DNA of 64,000 nt from Candidatus Terraquivivens tengchongensis (GCA_023268355.1 JALNJK010000003.1:62001-126000); one strand, 5' to 3'; positions 34,430 through 43,498 are shown, counted from the stretch's first letter. The notes: generated by a model not told the origin, from the letters alone. Numbers and translations are program-made.

Positions 34430-34526
34430 TATTTAAACTGAAATTCTTAAATTAAGATCAGAAGACAGATATTCCATACAATTGTACTACACTAAAACTC
34501 GTGAATCCAAACATGTGAATGCGTAT

Positions 34527-35660
34527 TTACCTTTTTGTTTTTTTGGCGACCTTTGAGGCTATGCCCTCAGCCATCTCTGTAGTAGTAGTCTGCCCCCCCA
34601 TATCATATGTCCTTAACTTCCCTTCTAGTATCACTTCCGCTACAGCCTCTTCTATGGCCCGCGCCACCTCAACCTCGCCGAGCCACTCAACCATCATCTT
34701 ACCAGCCATTATTGCAGCTATTGGGTTTGCCTTGTTTTTGCCAGCGTGCTTTGGTGCCGAACCATGAACTGGCTCGAAGATTGCGTAATTGTCACCTATG
34801 TTGCCGCTGTAAGCGAATCCAAGACCTCCAACGAGTTGTGCCGCCAAATCTGAAAGTATATCGCCGAACATATTCTCGGCTACTATTATGTCATGCTCGA
34901 GCGGGTTCTTTAACATCCACATACACATTGCATCTACGTTCGCCTCCCTATATTCTATATCCGGATACTCAGCCGCTATCTTTCTGGCAACGCTCAGCAT
35001 CAATCCACCCGTCTCCCTTAACACGTTTGGTTTATCAACGACCGTGACCGACCTTCTTTTGTGTTTTCTCGCATACTCGAAAGCGGCCCTAACGATCCTT
35101 TCACAGGCCTGTTTCGTCATAACCCGAAGAGAAACCGCCACGTTTTCAAGGCCAAACTTTTCAAACTCCTTCATCCTAACGTTCTCGCATAATGCGTCGA
35201 ACACCTTTCTACTTAGCGGGTAGAACTCAACACCTGCGTAAAGCCCCTCAGTGTTTTCCCTGAATATCACGATATCTATACCATCTCTGTAGTTTAGGGG
35301 ATTCCCTGAAAAGGCTTTGCACGGTCGAACGCATGCATAAAGGTCCAGCTCCTGCCTTAGGCGAACTATCGGGCTATAGTAAGTAAAACCTTTCCCTCGG
35401 AGCTCTGGTGCGAGCTCCTTTTCAGCATCTTCCTTTGGTTTAGAGGTTATGGCACCAAAAAGTGCACAATCCGTCTCTTTTATGATCTTAAGCGTCCTGT
35501 CTGGTAGCGGGTTCCCCTCCTTACACCAAAATTCCCAGCCTATATCGCCATGAATATACTCAGCATCAAAGTTTGCCGCCTCCAAAACCATAAGTGCAGC
35601 CTTTATCACCTCAACACCTATCCCATCGCCCGGTAGCACAGCAATCTTGTATTTTGCCAT
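34527..35660 (-). CDS. Isocitrate/isopropylmalate dehydrogenase family protein
   Basis: A 377-aa beta-decarboxylating dehydrogenase. IAVLPGDGIGVEVI starts the fold. The substrate loop contains RLRQELDLYACVRPCKA, FRENTEGLYAGVEF, the catalytic lysine region VDKPNVLRETGG, and the metal aspartates in ENMFGDILSDLAAQLVGGLG. The nucleotide site is EPVHGSAPKHAGKNKANP. In this family NAD+/NADP+ and substrate (isocitrate, isopropylmalate, homoisocitrate or tartrate) vary, so the exact reaction is open. The ATG at 35660 is preferred; a longer frame from 35705 adds an unlikely Cys-rich tail. No leu or TCA genes adjoin except the SDH operon at 25-28 kb. Confidence 0.88.
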   Translation of the reverse strand: MAKYKIAVLPGDGIGVEVIKAALMVLEAANFDAEYIHGDIGWEFWCKEGNPLPDRTLKIIKETDCALFGAITSKPKEDAEKELAPELRGKGFTYYSPIVRLRQELDLYACVRPCKAFSGNPLNYRDGIDIVIFRENTEGLYAGVEFYPLSRKVFDALCENVRMKEFEKFGLENVAVSLRVMTKQACERIVRAAFEYARKHKRRSVTVVDKPNVLRETGGLMLSVARKIAAEYPDIEYREANVDAMCMWMLKNPLEHDIIVAENMFGDILSDLAAQLVGGLGFAYSGNIGDNYAIFEPVHGSAPKHAGKNKANPIAAIMAGKMMVEWLGEVEVARAIEEAVAEVILEGKLRTYDMGGQTTTTEMAEGIASKVAKKTKR

Positions 35661-35772
35661 GGAACTATAGCATAAACTTCGGGTTTTAAAACATTTTCTA
35701 TTCAAGGCTCTCTAGTTAACCTTAAAGTAAAAATTGCAATTTTAGCGATGCTTGTTCACGTTGGTATACCAG

Positions 35773-36123
35773 TTAAGAGCCGCCGAGCAGTAACTTCTGT
35801 TGTTTCTTGAATTCTTCTAAGACTATTTCTTTGATGAGGTTGCAGATCTCAACGACTTTTGGGCTCGCTATCCTATAGTAGACGTTTGGCCCCTCCCGTC
35901 TTGCTTCTACTATGCCTGCATCACGGAGGATTGCAAGGTGCTGGGAGAGATTTGCCTGAGTAACTCCAACTTCTTTAATTAGCTCATTTACCGTCTTTTC
36001 ACCTGATTTCAGCAGGTCAAGTATGTGAAGCCTCGTCGGATGGGCCATGGCTTTACAAAATTTTACATGAATCTCATAAAATGTTTTACTGGTTCTATTC
36101 TCCGCGTCCTGTTTTTGTCTCAT
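35773..36123 (-). CDS. ArsR-family transcriptional regulator
   Basis: A 116-aa winged-helix protein: HPTRLHILDLLKSGEKTVNE, then VTQANLSQHLAILRDAGIVEA (recognition helix within TQANLSQHLAILRD) and the wing REGPNVYYRI (about 75-90). No CxC metal-binding motif of the classical ArsR/SmtB sensors is present in the recognition helix. It is the last gene of the leftward DsrE-TusA-SQR operon, abutting the SQR stop, so it probably responds to sulfur compounds and controls this operon. The C-terminal helix is typical of a dimer interface. Confidence 0.9.
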   Translation of the reverse strand: MRQKQDAENRTSKTFYEIHVKFCKAMAHPTRLHILDLLKSGEKTVNELIKEVGVTQANLSQHLAILRDAGIVEARREGPNVYYRIASPKVVEICNLIKEIVLEEFKKQQKLLLGGS

Positions 36124-37254
36124 TTAAGCCCATCCTTTTAAGACTAAACTCCAATATAGCTTTCCAACTAACATCTTCGCATAATACCACTTTCTACTCA
36201 GCCTCGTCGGCTTTGGCGGATGTTCGTAGTCGAAGACCATCGTTATGCCCTTTTTAAACCCTGCATCGCAGAAGCATCGGACCTTACCATCATAACGCTT
36301 TATCATACCGCTTCCCTTAATCTCTGCCGCGATGTTCTCTGCCACAATCTTTGCTTCATAGTGGGCCGTGGCACCCGCTTTCGATATCGGTATATCAGTA
36401 GCATCTCCAATTGCATAAATATCATCATAACCCTTTACTCTGAGCGTGTATTTATCCGTAGGTATCCAGCCCCCTTTATCCCCTAGACCTGAGTCTTCTA
36501 TAACTTTGGCGCCCTTATGAGGTGGGACAACTATCAGTAAGTCGTACTTTAACGACTCGCCCTCTAACGAGTGAACAAGCCCCTTCTCCGGCTCTATACG
36601 TTCGACGTTGAAAAGTTGTATGTATTGAATGTTCTTGCTTTCCATAATTTCTTGGACCAAGGGCGCTACAGATTCTAAAGGGAAAACCCTAGGTAGAGGT
36701 GAGAGATAGTGAATCTCTGCTTTGTGTCTAGAACCACGCCTCGTGAAGTAGTAATCGAGCTGACAGGCGGCCTCTGCTGGTGCGGGTGGACATTTGTAGG
36801 GTATACCACCTATGCCAATCACGACCCTGCCGCCTGGAAAGTTATCAAGTGCCCTCCTCAACCTTATTGAGGCATCAAGATCATAAAAGTGATGTGCGGC
36901 CTTAAAACCTGGTAATTCTTCAGGACATAACCTAGCGCCGGTAGCCACAACCAAATAATCATATTCTAGGATTCTACCAGATTTTAAACGGACCCTCCTT
37001 TCGTTAGACTCTATCAAAATAGCTTCATCAATGATTAAATTAATGTGTTTATCAAGTAAACTTCTTTCATTTCTGACCAAGTTCTCTGGCTTCGCATCAC
37101 TAAAAGCGACATAAATAAAACCAGGTTGGTAAGTATGTTTTCCTGTCGCATCAACGAGCGTTATATTCGCTTCGCTCGGAGAGACTTTTCTTGCTAGGAC
37201 ATTCGCAACTATCGTGCCACCTACTCCGCCACCTAGTATCAGAACTTTCTTCAT
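36124..37254 (-). CDS. Sulfide:quinone oxidoreductase-like flavoprotein
   Basis: A 376-aa FAD/NAD(P)-type disulfide oxidoreductase of the SQR/FCSD group. The FAD site is VLILGGGVGGTIVANVLA. A second ATGARL stretch and YAIGDATDIPISKAGATAHY (about residues 284-303) complete the FAD fold. Cysteines in KCPPAPAEAAC (about 153-163) lie where SQR catalytic residues occur, and another Cys pair is in VRCFCDAGF. The C-terminus has an amphipathic membrane-contact look (YYAKMLVGKLYWSLVLKGW). With TusA and DsrE next to it, a role in sulfide or persulfide oxidation is likely. Confidence 0.87.
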   Translation of the reverse strand: MKKVLILGGGVGGTIVANVLARKVSPSEANITLVDATGKHTYQPGFIYVAFSDAKPENLVRNERSLLDKHINLIIDEAILIESNERRVRLKSGRILEYDYLVVATGARLCPEELPGFKAAHHFYDLDASIRLRRALDNFPGGRVVIGIGGIPYKCPPAPAEAACQLDYYFTRRGSRHKAEIHYLSPLPRVFPLESVAPLVQEIMESKNIQYIQLFNVERIEPEKGLVHSLEGESLKYDLLIVVPPHKGAKVIEDSGLGDKGGWIPTDKYTLRVKGYDDIYAIGDATDIPISKAGATAHYEAKIVAENIAAEIKGSGMIKRYDGKVRCFCDAGFKKGITMVFDYEHPPKPTRLSRKWYYAKMLVGKLYWSLVLKGWA

Positions 37255-37256
37255 GG

Positions 37257-37499
37257 TTAACGCTTCTTCCGAACAATGAACTCTGCATAACCGTTACGGT
37301 CGAAAACCCCGATCAGCTCATGACCAGCCTTCTCGACCCAAAGAGGTATGTCACGCTTTGATCCGCTGTCAGAAGAGTAAACGCTGATAACCTCACCGAC
37401 TTTAGCCTCCCTAATTGCCTTAATCAGCTCCATCAGAGGTCCTGGACAGAAACTGCCTCTAGCATCTATTACCCTGTCAACCTTAACGTCTTGACCCAT
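37257..37499 (-). CDS. tusA: TusA-family sulfur carrier
   Basis: An 80-aa TusA/SirA-fold protein. The active cysteine lies in [17 protein letters not shown] (C-P-G-P, C18), followed by the usual [18 protein letters not shown] and WVEKAGHEL. TusA proteins pass persulfide sulfur between enzymes in tRNA thiolation or sulfur oxidation. The DsrE and SQR-like neighbours point to the latter. AGGTGAT about 10 bases before the ATG is a good Shine-Dalgarno. The SQR gene follows 2 bases later. Confidence 0.92.
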   Translation of the reverse strand: MGQDVKVDRVIDARGSFCPGPLMELIKAIREAKVGEVISVYSSDSGSKRDIPLWVEKAGHELIGVFDRNGYAEFIVRKKR

Positions 37500-37519
37500 G
37501 CCGTTCCATCACCTGCTTT

Positions 37520-37936
37520 TTATATAAACAGCGTTATCTTAGCATCCTTTGCTATATTGATGAATTCACCAACAGCTACGACATCGTCAACGAAGTCCGC
37601 AAGGTCCTCTTTTTTCATCCCCATAAGGTCAAAAGTCATAGCACATGCATGTACTCTCACGTTCCCTAACTCCTTTGCTTTCTTAAGTATTTCATACCAT
37701 GGTTGAACGTTCTTCTGCTCCATCAGTTGCATCATAGCCTGACTCATGTCCTCAAAGTCTTTCGAGATTTTCGTGTTGGTAGTCAGCATATCTTTCCTTA
37801 ACGCGTTTAAACCCCAAAAAGTCGCGAAGATGTCAACTTCCATGCCCATTGCGACAGCACCAGAGGCGATTATGCTGACCGGGTAGAGCTTATCGACAGT
37901 TCCAGAGAAGAGCACTATAGCAAGTTTCTCAACCAC
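37520..37936 (-). CDS. DsrE-family sulfur transfer protein
   Basis: A 138-aa DsrE/DsrF-like alpha/beta protein starting VEKLAIVLFSGTVDKLYPVS, with the family region VRVHACAMTFDLMGMKK (about 95-111), whose Cys aligns with the active cysteine of DsrE2/DsrE3 proteins. These bind persulfide sulfur and interact with TusA. The GTG at 37936 is chosen because GAGGTGA lies 5 bases upstream; a longer frame from 37966 begins inside the A/T repeat promoter. It heads the DsrE-TusA-SQR-ArsR operon. Confidence 0.88.
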   Translation of the reverse strand: MVEKLAIVLFSGTVDKLYPVSIIASGAVAMGMEVDIFATFWGLNALRKDMLTTNTKISKDFEDMSQAMMQLMEQKNVQPWYEILKKAKELGNVRVHACAMTFDLMGMKKEDLADFVDDVVAVGEFINIAKDAKITLFI

Positions 37937-37965
37937 ACAATTCACCTCTTTAATATATTCGAACA

Positions 37966-38003
37966 TTATAATAATATATAAACTTTATAATAATATATAA
38001 ACT
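37966..38003. repeat. Two perfect 19-bp tandem A/T repeats at the sulfur-operon promoter
   Basis: TTATAATAATATATAAACT occurs twice end to end (37966-37984, 37985-38003). Each copy contains a TATA-like core on both strands. They lie 30-67 bases upstream of the DsrE start. A near-palindrome AACTCATC-ATA-GTGAGTC follows at about 38005-38022. Together they look like a duplicated TATA/operator region for the leftward sulfur operon. Confidence 0.55.
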
Positions 38004-38038
38004 TTAACTCATCATAGTGAGTCAAAATATAACTCTGT

Positions 38039-38401
38039 TTATTGGAATACATATCCGCAGAATGGGCAGATAGTTGAATCCTGCTCAACTAGATGGTGGC
38101 AACTCGGACAGTGAAACGAAATAACTCTGTGGGGTTTTTCTACGGGCTTCTTCACCTCCGGGAGTGGATATGGCATGGCTATTAACGTCTCTGTATGCAC
38201 AACATTTGGATGCTTTTCGACAACTTCGTATATGATTTTCGACAACTCATAAAAATCTTTCGCAGTTAACACTAGGACGGCATCGTACCTGCCGAACACG
38301 CTATGGGCCATCTTAACACCCTTAATCTTTCTAGACGCTATGAGCTCATGCGACGTACCAGGAACTGTTCTGACCAACACGAATGCGATGACGGGCATCA
38401 T
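38039..38401 (-). CDS. Stand-alone RAM (Lrp/AsnC effector) domain with a zinc ribbon
   Basis: A 120-aa protein. Residues about 1-78 form a RAM/Lrp-AsnC ligand-binding domain (IAFVLVRTVPGTSHELIASR, then GRYDAVLVLTAKDFYELSKI and HPNVVHTETLIA) without the usual helix-turn-helix. Residues about 90-120 are a zinc ribbon, CPSC ... CPFC. Such proteins can co-assemble with Lrp-type regulators or act as amino-acid sensors; the ribbon suggests contact with protein or nucleic acid. The gene's start overlaps the end of a second RAM-only gene by 4 bases. Confidence 0.82.
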   Translation of the reverse strand: MMPVIAFVLVRTVPGTSHELIASRKIKGVKMAHSVFGRYDAVLVLTAKDFYELSKIIYEVVEKHPNVVHTETLIAMPYPLPEVKKPVEKPHRVISFHCPSCHHLVEQDSTICPFCGYVFQ

Positions 38402-38652
38402 TCCTCACTTTTAAGAGGAGCAAGCACTATAGCTGTCTCAGTGTGTATAACATTAGGAATTTTTTCTATTACTTTATAGATGACTTCACTCAGTTTTTCT
38501 AAACTTGGGACCTCAACCACGACTATCGCATCAAACCTTCCAAAGACCGGGTCAGCTTGGACTACGCCCTCAATACTGCCAACTTCTTTTATATACTTCA
38601 GAACTTCCATGGAAGTGCCAGGCTTTGTCGTGAGCATCACATAAGCTCTCAA
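38398..38652 (-). CDS. Stand-alone RAM (Lrp/AsnC effector) domain protein
   Basis: An 84-aa RAM domain: MRAYVMLTTKPGTSMEVLKY, DPVFGRFDAIVVVEVPSLEK and PNVIHTETAIVLAPL. It is similar along its length to the N-terminal domain of the next gene and forms a translationally coupled pair with it, pointing to duplication and perhaps a hetero-oligomer. No DNA-binding part exists. The ligand is unknown. Divergent from the A-ATPase H-C genes on the right. Confidence 0.85.
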   Translation of the reverse strand: MRAYVMLTTKPGTSMEVLKYIKEVGSIEGVVQADPVFGRFDAIVVVEVPSLEKLSEVIYKVIEKIPNVIHTETAIVLAPLKSEE

Positions 38653-38751
38653 GACCTTTCACAACCAATTCTAGGCACAGAGTCATATTTATGCCTCTCT
38701 AACCCTTGGTAAAAATTATAAATCTCCCGACTGCCACTGAGTTGACTTGAG

Positions 38752-39099
38752 ATGGTACTCGTCGGTAAGGAGGAGTTTGAGAACATCATCTCTTTGTTAT
38801 TAAATGTGGATAAGGAATTGGATGAATTGAAGACATATGCTGAAAAAGCTCGAAGGGAAATCTTAGAGTTAGCCAAGAGCGAGGCAATTATTGCTAAAGA
38901 AGTTGCACTAAAAAATGTGAGGGTGGTCGCAGATGAGATGGTAAAACAGGCCCAATCCGAGGCCAGAGCCGAAGCGGAAAGAGTACTCGAGAAGAATAAG
39001 GAGTTGTTAACAAAGCTGAAGGCAAGGATAGAAGGTAAGTTAAACGACGCAATACAGTTCACGATAGATGTGTTATTAGGGAAGAAGGAAATAATATGA
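38752..39099 (+). CDS. A-type ATP synthase peripheral stalk subunit H
   Basis: A 115-aa, highly charged, continuous alpha-helical coiled coil (about residues 10-95, KELDELKTYAEKARREILEL to KNKELLTKLKARIEGKL), the form of the archaeal AhaH/subunit G-like stalk that pairs with subunit E (encoded at 48.1 kb). The end ([15 protein letters not shown]) resembles the subunit H C-terminus. Its last 4 bases overlap the next gene, subunit C, supporting the assignment. Sequence identity in this subunit is low, so the call relies on context. Confidence 0.8.
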   Translation: MVLVGKEEFENIISLLLNVDKELDELKTYAEKARREILELAKSEAIIAKEVALKNVRVVADEMVKQAQSEARAEAERVLEKNKELLTKLKARIEGKLNDAIQFTIDVLLGKKEII

Positions 39100-40151
39100 C
39101 GCTTCGAGACTTAGAGTATGTTATAGGAAAGAGTTACGGTCTAAAGGGCAAACTGCTCTCATATGCTATGCTGGAAGAGTTAGCTAGTTCCAAAAACCTC
39201 GATGAGTTGGTTGAAAAGCTAAGACCGACAGATTATGGTCCCTACGTATCTAATCTTCCAAGACCGTTAAAGCCCATCAGTATAGAATTGGCATTAAGAA
39301 GACGCTTAATTGAAGTTCATTTTGACATGGCCATGAAGTCAAAGAATGCTGCCATAATCCAGGCCTATTATATGAAATACTTAACATCGAATCTCAAGAC
39401 AATTCTAAAAGGTAAGGCCTTGGGCAAGAGCTACGAAGAACTTCTAGAACTTGTTGACTTCAGGGCAGAAGAATTGGTAAAAAGGAGAGACATCGTTGTA
39501 AAGGCTATGGCGGCAAAAGACCTGGCAGAGGCCGTGAAGTCCTTGTCCGGAACGAAGTTTAGTGATGTGGCATATTTGGCTTTCGAGGTTTATGAGAAAG
39601 AGAAGGACCTCGCTGTTTTTGACACAGCCATGGATAAGGCATACTTCTCAGAAGTTCTGGAAGGATTTAGTAAGTTACGTTTCGCCGAGCGTAAAAGGGT
39701 CAGACAGATAGTAGCAGTTGATGTAGATGGTTATATGGTATTAGCAATCATGAGGTCTAAATTATGGGGACTCACCGTCGCTGAGATTAGACGTTTCTTG
39801 TTAGACAAGGCGGTAAATATTTCGAGAGACGTCATAAATATGATGGTCGAGGCCGAGAGCATACCTGATATCCTGCATATTTTAGAGGAGAAGACTCCCT
39901 ACACATCCATGCTGCCCGAACTACCAACATCAGGTGTTGCAATAATAAGGGCGCTTGAGGAGGCCTTTGAGAAACTGTCCTTAGAGAGAGCATCAGAAGC
40001 ATTTTTGAGGGACATATTCAGTGTCAGCGTACCTCTTGCACTCCTAAGGCTTAAAGAACTTGAAGTAAGGAACATATCCATCATAGCAGCTGGTATTGCT
40101 GAAGGGCTGAGTGCTTCCAGAATACTTCAGAGAGTCATAAAAACTCAATAA
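39096..40151 (+). CDS. atpC: A-type ATP synthase subunit C
   Basis: A 351-aa V/A-ATPase C (d) subunit, the helical funnel that couples the central stalk to the membrane ring. Family features are the repeated helical segments with [32 protein letters not shown], the [14 protein letters not shown] repeat, and in the second half [19 protein letters not shown]. Coupled to subunit H by a 4-base overlap. Subunits F, E, A and B lie 7.5 kb downstream; D, I and K are not in the window. The 3' end overlaps the acylphosphatase gene by 7 bases. Confidence 0.9.
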   Translation: MTLRDLEYVIGKSYGLKGKLLSYAMLEELASSKNLDELVEKLRPTDYGPYVSNLPRPLKPISIELALRRRLIEVHFDMAMKSKNAAIIQAYYMKYLTSNLKTILKGKALGKSYEELLELVDFRAEELVKRRDIVVKAMAAKDLAEAVKSLSGTKFSDVAYLAFEVYEKEKDLAVFDTAMDKAYFSEVLEGFSKLRFAERKRVRQIVAVDVDGYMVLAIMRSKLWGLTVAEIRRFLLDKAVNISRDVINMMVEAESIPDILHILEEKTPYTSMLPELPTSGVAIIRALEEAFEKLSLERASEAFLRDIFSVSVPLALLRLKELEVRNISIIAAGIAEGLSASRILQRVIKTQ

Positions 40152-40429
40152 ATTATCCTAAAATCCTTGAACTCGCCCCTGTATTCCTCCCATATAACAT
40201 CTACATTCTCTACGACAGCATCCGGAGGCCCTTTATGGCACCACTCTATTATGGAAGTGACCGCTTCCTTCTCTCCCTCGAAGATCGCCTCGACCCTACC
40301 ATCAGGAAGGTTCCTGACCCAACCTTTCACGCCTAACTTATCAGCCATCCTTTTCGTATTGGACCTAAAGAACACGCCCTGTACGATACCGCTTATGTAT
40401 ACGTGAGCTCTGGCCTTCATACTGCTCAC
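40145..40429 (-). CDS. acyP: Acylphosphatase
   Basis: A 94-aa acylphosphatase that hydrolyses acyl phosphates such as carbamoyl or acetyl phosphate. The catalytic Arg is in [15 protein letters not shown], and the catalytic Asn in [18 protein letters not shown], the two family signatures. Length is typical. It is transcribed leftward, 11 bases after the end of the nitrilase-family gene, and its stop overlaps the convergent atpC stop by 7 bases. Confidence 0.95.
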   Translation of the reverse strand: MSSMKARAHVYISGIVQGVFFRSNTKRMADKLGVKGWVRNLPDGRVEAIFEGEKEAVTSIIEWCHKGPPDAVVENVDVIWEEYRGEFKDFRIIY

Positions 40430-40440
40430 CTTTAAACGTT

Positions 40441-41262
40441 CTATTCAACTATACATCTGTAAGCTGCTGGAACTCTTCTAGATAATCTATCGAGTCTAAA
40501 TTCTACTATACTGAGTAGGTCTACGTCACAGGTTATTGTTGCTGATCCGGACTCTGCTTGTGTTAAGACGACGGGGTGGATGAACCTCTTGGCACCTTCC
40601 GATGGTACGCAAACAAAAGAACCTCCTGAATGAGCATGGTCGTATATATTTACGGCTACGATGGGTACTCTATTCTCAAGACATCTTGCTTTCACGTATA
40701 AGCGCCAAGGTTCCATGGCTTCTTTTACAATCCTCGATGGATTAAATATAATTTCCGCACCCTTGAGTGTCAGACATCGGGCAGATTCTGGGAATGCCAC
40801 ATCATAACACACCATGATGCCAAGCTTGACGTCATTAACCTCAAAGACCTCGAAATTTGTGCCAGGTTTAAAGAACGCCCCCTCATCTCTAAACAAGTGA
40901 ACTTTATCCTGCCTTCCAACTATTTTACCATCTGGAGCTATCACATATGCTGACACAAATACTTCATTCCCGCTTTCTTCGTATACTGCTCCAGGGATTA
41001 ATACCACATTCAGTTCTTTAGCAAGTTGTGAGAATCTGGAGATAATGGACTTGGCAGAATCGATAACCTCGTCTATATGTGGAATGGGCTCTTTGTGTAG
41101 CCACATCTCCGGCAGACAAATGAACTCCGCTCCAGCCTTTACTGCAGCCCTTATTAATGACTCTGCCTTTGCTGTATTTTCTTGTATGTTTTCGCCAGGC
41201 TCTATTTGAATGGCAGCAACCCTTATACTCCACCTCAAATTCAAACTAATGATTATAAACAC
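40441..41262 (-). CDS. Carbon-nitrogen hydrolase (nitrilase superfamily)
   Basis: A 273-aa nitrilase-superfamily amidase. The Glu-Lys-Cys triad is visible in FICLPEMW (Glu), GRQDKVHLF (Lys) and [13 protein letters not shown] (Cys, about residue 155). Closest in layout to omega-amidase/N-carbamoyl hydrolase branches, but the substrate cannot be set. The start is uncertain: the first dozen residues ([12 protein letters not shown]) are unusual, and translation may begin nearer IRVAAIQIE. Upstream lies a divergent dehydrogenase gene 40 bases away. Confidence 0.9.
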   Translation of the reverse strand: MFIIISLNLRWSIRVAAIQIEPGENIQENTAKAESLIRAAVKAGAEFICLPEMWLHKEPIPHIDEVIDSAKSIISRFSQLAKELNVVLIPGAVYEESGNEVFVSAYVIAPDGKIVGRQDKVHLFRDEGAFFKPGTNFEVFEVNDVKLGIMVCYDVAFPESARCLTLKGAEIIFNPSRIVKEAMEPWRLYVKARCLENRVPIVAVNIYDHAHSGGSFVCVPSEGAKRFIHPVVLTQAESGSATITCDVDLLSIVEFRLDRLSRRVPAAYRCIVE

Positions 41263-41301
41263 TCTTTTATGTAGGTTTTGTGGATAGAGGTAGGTCGTGT
41301 T

Positions 41302-42294
41302 ATGGACAAGAAAGTTTTGATAACAGAACCCACTCCGTTTATTGAAGAAGAGTGGAAAATCCTTGAAAAATATGCAGCTGTCAGGTTAGCAAAAGGTATA
41401 ACAGAAGACGATTTACTTGCTGAAGTAAAAGATGTAGATGTAATGTTAGTTGTTTATGCAAAAATCACTAAGAGAATAATTGAATCAGCACCACGTTTGA
41501 AAGGAATCGTGAGATATGGTATAGGTTTGGACAATGTGGATATACGAGCAGCGACGGAAATGGGAGTATACGTTGCTAATGTGCCGGACTATTGTATAGG
41601 AACTGTAGCAGAACATACGTTCGCATTACTGCTTGCATTGGCCAGAAAGATTATATTAGCTGACCGTATAATTAAAAGTGCCAGTTGGAAGGTTTGGACA
41701 CAACAGCCGATAGAACTAATGGGTACTGATTTAGAAGGTAAAGTGTTAGGTCTGATAGGTATAGGTAACATAGGAAGTGCTGTTGCTATTAGAGCCAAAG
41801 CTTTTGGTATGAAGGTCATAGCATACGATCCTTACATCGAAAAAGATAGAGCAAGTTCGTTGGGTGTGGAACTCGTTGATTTGGATACTTTGTTAAAAAA
41901 TTCCGATTTCGTGTCCATTCATGCACCATTAACGCCCGAGACGCGAGGAATGATAGGTGAGCAAGAGTTAAAGAAGATGAAGAAAACAGCATATCTAATT
42001 AACACTTCTAGGGGCCCAATAGTGAAAGAGGACGCGCTTTACAAAGCGCTAAGGGATGGATGGATAGCTGGCGCAGCGCTTGATGTATACGAGAATGAAC
42101 CTCCGAATACGAATAATCCACTCTTCAAACTTGACAACGTCGTCTTGACACCTCATATAGCATGGTATACAGAGGAGGCATTAAAGCGACTTAAGAGGTC
42201 AGTAGCAGAGGATACGATAAGAATACTCAACGGTATGCCACCCAAGAACCTTGTGAATAAAGATGTTCTTTTAGGTAAGAAAATGGTACAATGA
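41302..42294 (+). CDS. D-isomer-specific 2-hydroxyacid dehydrogenase
   Basis: A 330-aa NAD(H)-dependent dehydrogenase. The Rossmann loop is GLIGIGNIGSAVAIRAKAFG; catalytic residues are Arg in INTSRGPIV, Glu in DVYENEPP and His in TPHIAWYT. The layout suits glyoxylate/hydroxypyruvate reductase or phosphoglycerate dehydrogenase lacking a regulatory tail, or a CtBP-like enzyme (the W-Y after the catalytic His is a CtBP-like trait). The ATG at 41302 is preferred over the upstream TTG at 41278. The geranylgeranyl reductase gene follows 28 bases downstream. Confidence 0.9.
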   Translation: MDKKVLITEPTPFIEEEWKILEKYAAVRLAKGITEDDLLAEVKDVDVMLVVYAKITKRIIESAPRLKGIVRYGIGLDNVDIRAATEMGVYVANVPDYCIGTVAEHTFALLLALARKIILADRIIKSASWKVWTQQPIELMGTDLEGKVLGLIGIGNIGSAVAIRAKAFGMKVIAYDPYIEKDRASSLGVELVDLDTLLKNSDFVSIHAPLTPETRGMIGEQELKKMKKTAYLINTSRGPIVKEDALYKALRDGWIAGAALDVYENEPPNTNNPLFKLDNVVLTPHIAWYTEEALKRLKRSVAEDTIRILNGMPPKNLVNKDVLLGKKMVQ

Positions 42295-42322
42295 TAACGT
42301 CTTAAGACCACAACGGCGATAT

Positions 42323-43498
42323 ATGATGCAAAATAGCGATTATGATGTTGTTGTAGTGGGTGCGGGACCTGCTGGACTTCTTACAGCTAAGGAAGTCGCT
42401 AGTATGGGTTGCAGTGTGCTTGTACTTGAAGAACATGATGAAGTAGGAAAGCCCGAAAGGTGTGCTGGTCTCTTCAGCATATCCGGCCTTAAGATGCTTG
42501 GTATACCGCTAGATCATTCATATATTCAGAACATTGTTAGGGGTGCAGTATTCTTCTCACCTTCTGGAAGGTCGTTCATTCTGGATACAAAGAGACCGAT
42601 AGCAATCGTTTCGAATCGTGAATTATTCGACAAATTCCTAGCACATAGGGCAGCGCTTAATGGTGCAGATATAGTTACCGGTAAAGCTGTTGTCAGGATA
42701 GTTCCAAGTGACGATGTATCTTTTGTTAAGACATCAGATGCTTTGCTACGTGCTAAGATGGTCGTTGATGCGGAAGGTCGTTCCGGATTCTTGGCAAGAC
42801 ACATATGGAAAAACTGGAGACCTAAAGGTTGGATTCCAATAATCCAAGTGGTTGTGGAAAATCATCGAATGGATAAGAACTTCGTTTACCTATACTTTAA
42901 GAAATACCTTAAGGATTTTTTCGCGTACTTAGTTCCGATCGATGATGATCTGGGAAAGCTGGGCGTTGCTGCAAAGAAGGATACGAAAAGCCTGCTCTTT
43001 CGTTTCTTGCAAGAAGAGTTTAAACATACTAAGATTCTTTCAACAACCTCAGCATCGATATACGCTGGTCCACCGCTTGAACTTCACCAGAACTGTAGAG
43101 TTTTACCCGTCGGGGACGTAGCTGGTCATGTGAAGGCTACGACTGGTGGTGGTGTAGTTTACGGCGGCCTTTGCGCCATCGAGACGGGAAGATATGTTGC
43201 AAACTTTCTACTGAACGGAACAGGTACTCATGAATATCAAGAAAGAATGAATAAAATATATAGTCAGCTGAAATCCATGTATAGGTTACGCCTTCTCATT
43301 TCTCACATTCCGTTAAAACTCTACGATCCCATGTTCAAGGCAGCCAGCGATATTGGTCTAGATGCATGGTTAAGCTCTAAAGGAGATATGGATAGGCATG
43401 GAGATACAGTAAAGGCCATGCTTAAGTCAGGCACCGCCTTTAAACTTTTTATTAGAACAATTTTCCAAGTGTTAAAAGACGCTCTAGGAATCCCATAA
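42323..43498 (+). CDS. Geranylgeranyl reductase family flavoprotein
   Basis: A 391-aa FAD protein of the geranylgeranyl reductase (GGR) family, which saturates the isoprenoid chains of archaeal ether lipids. The FAD site VVVVGAGPAGLLTAKEVA, the GGR motif GKPERCAGLFS, and the second FAD motif VLPVGDVAGHVKATTGGGVVYG (GD box; shown in part as GDVAGHVKATTGGGV) are present. The C-terminal helical part is typical. Functionally it belongs with lipid synthesis, but its neighbours (2-hydroxyacid dehydrogenase, translation genes) give no operon clue. Confidence 0.9.
   Translation: MMQNSDYDVVVVGAGPAGLLTAKEVASMGCSVLVLEEHDEVGKPERCAGLFSISGLKMLGIPLDHSYIQNIVRGAVFFSPSGRSFILDTKRPIAIVSNRELFDKFLAHRAALNGADIVTGKAVVRIVPSDDVSFVKTSDALLRAKMVVDAEGRSGFLARHIWKNWRPKGWIPIIQVVVENHRMDKNFVYLYFKKYLKDFFAYLVPIDDDLGKLGVAAKKDTKSLLFRFLQEEFKHTKILSTTSASIYAGPPLELHQNCRVLPVGDVAGHVKATTGGGVVYGGLCAIETGRYVANFLLNGTGTHEYQERMNKIYSQLKSMYRLRLLISHIPLKLYDPMFKAASDIGLDAWLSSKGDMDRHGDTVKAMLKSGTAFKLFIRTIFQVLKDALGIP

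Noticed and set aside
37966-38003. CRISPR-like repeats
   Set aside because: The two copies are directly tandem with no spacers and are almost pure A/T; no cas genes are near.
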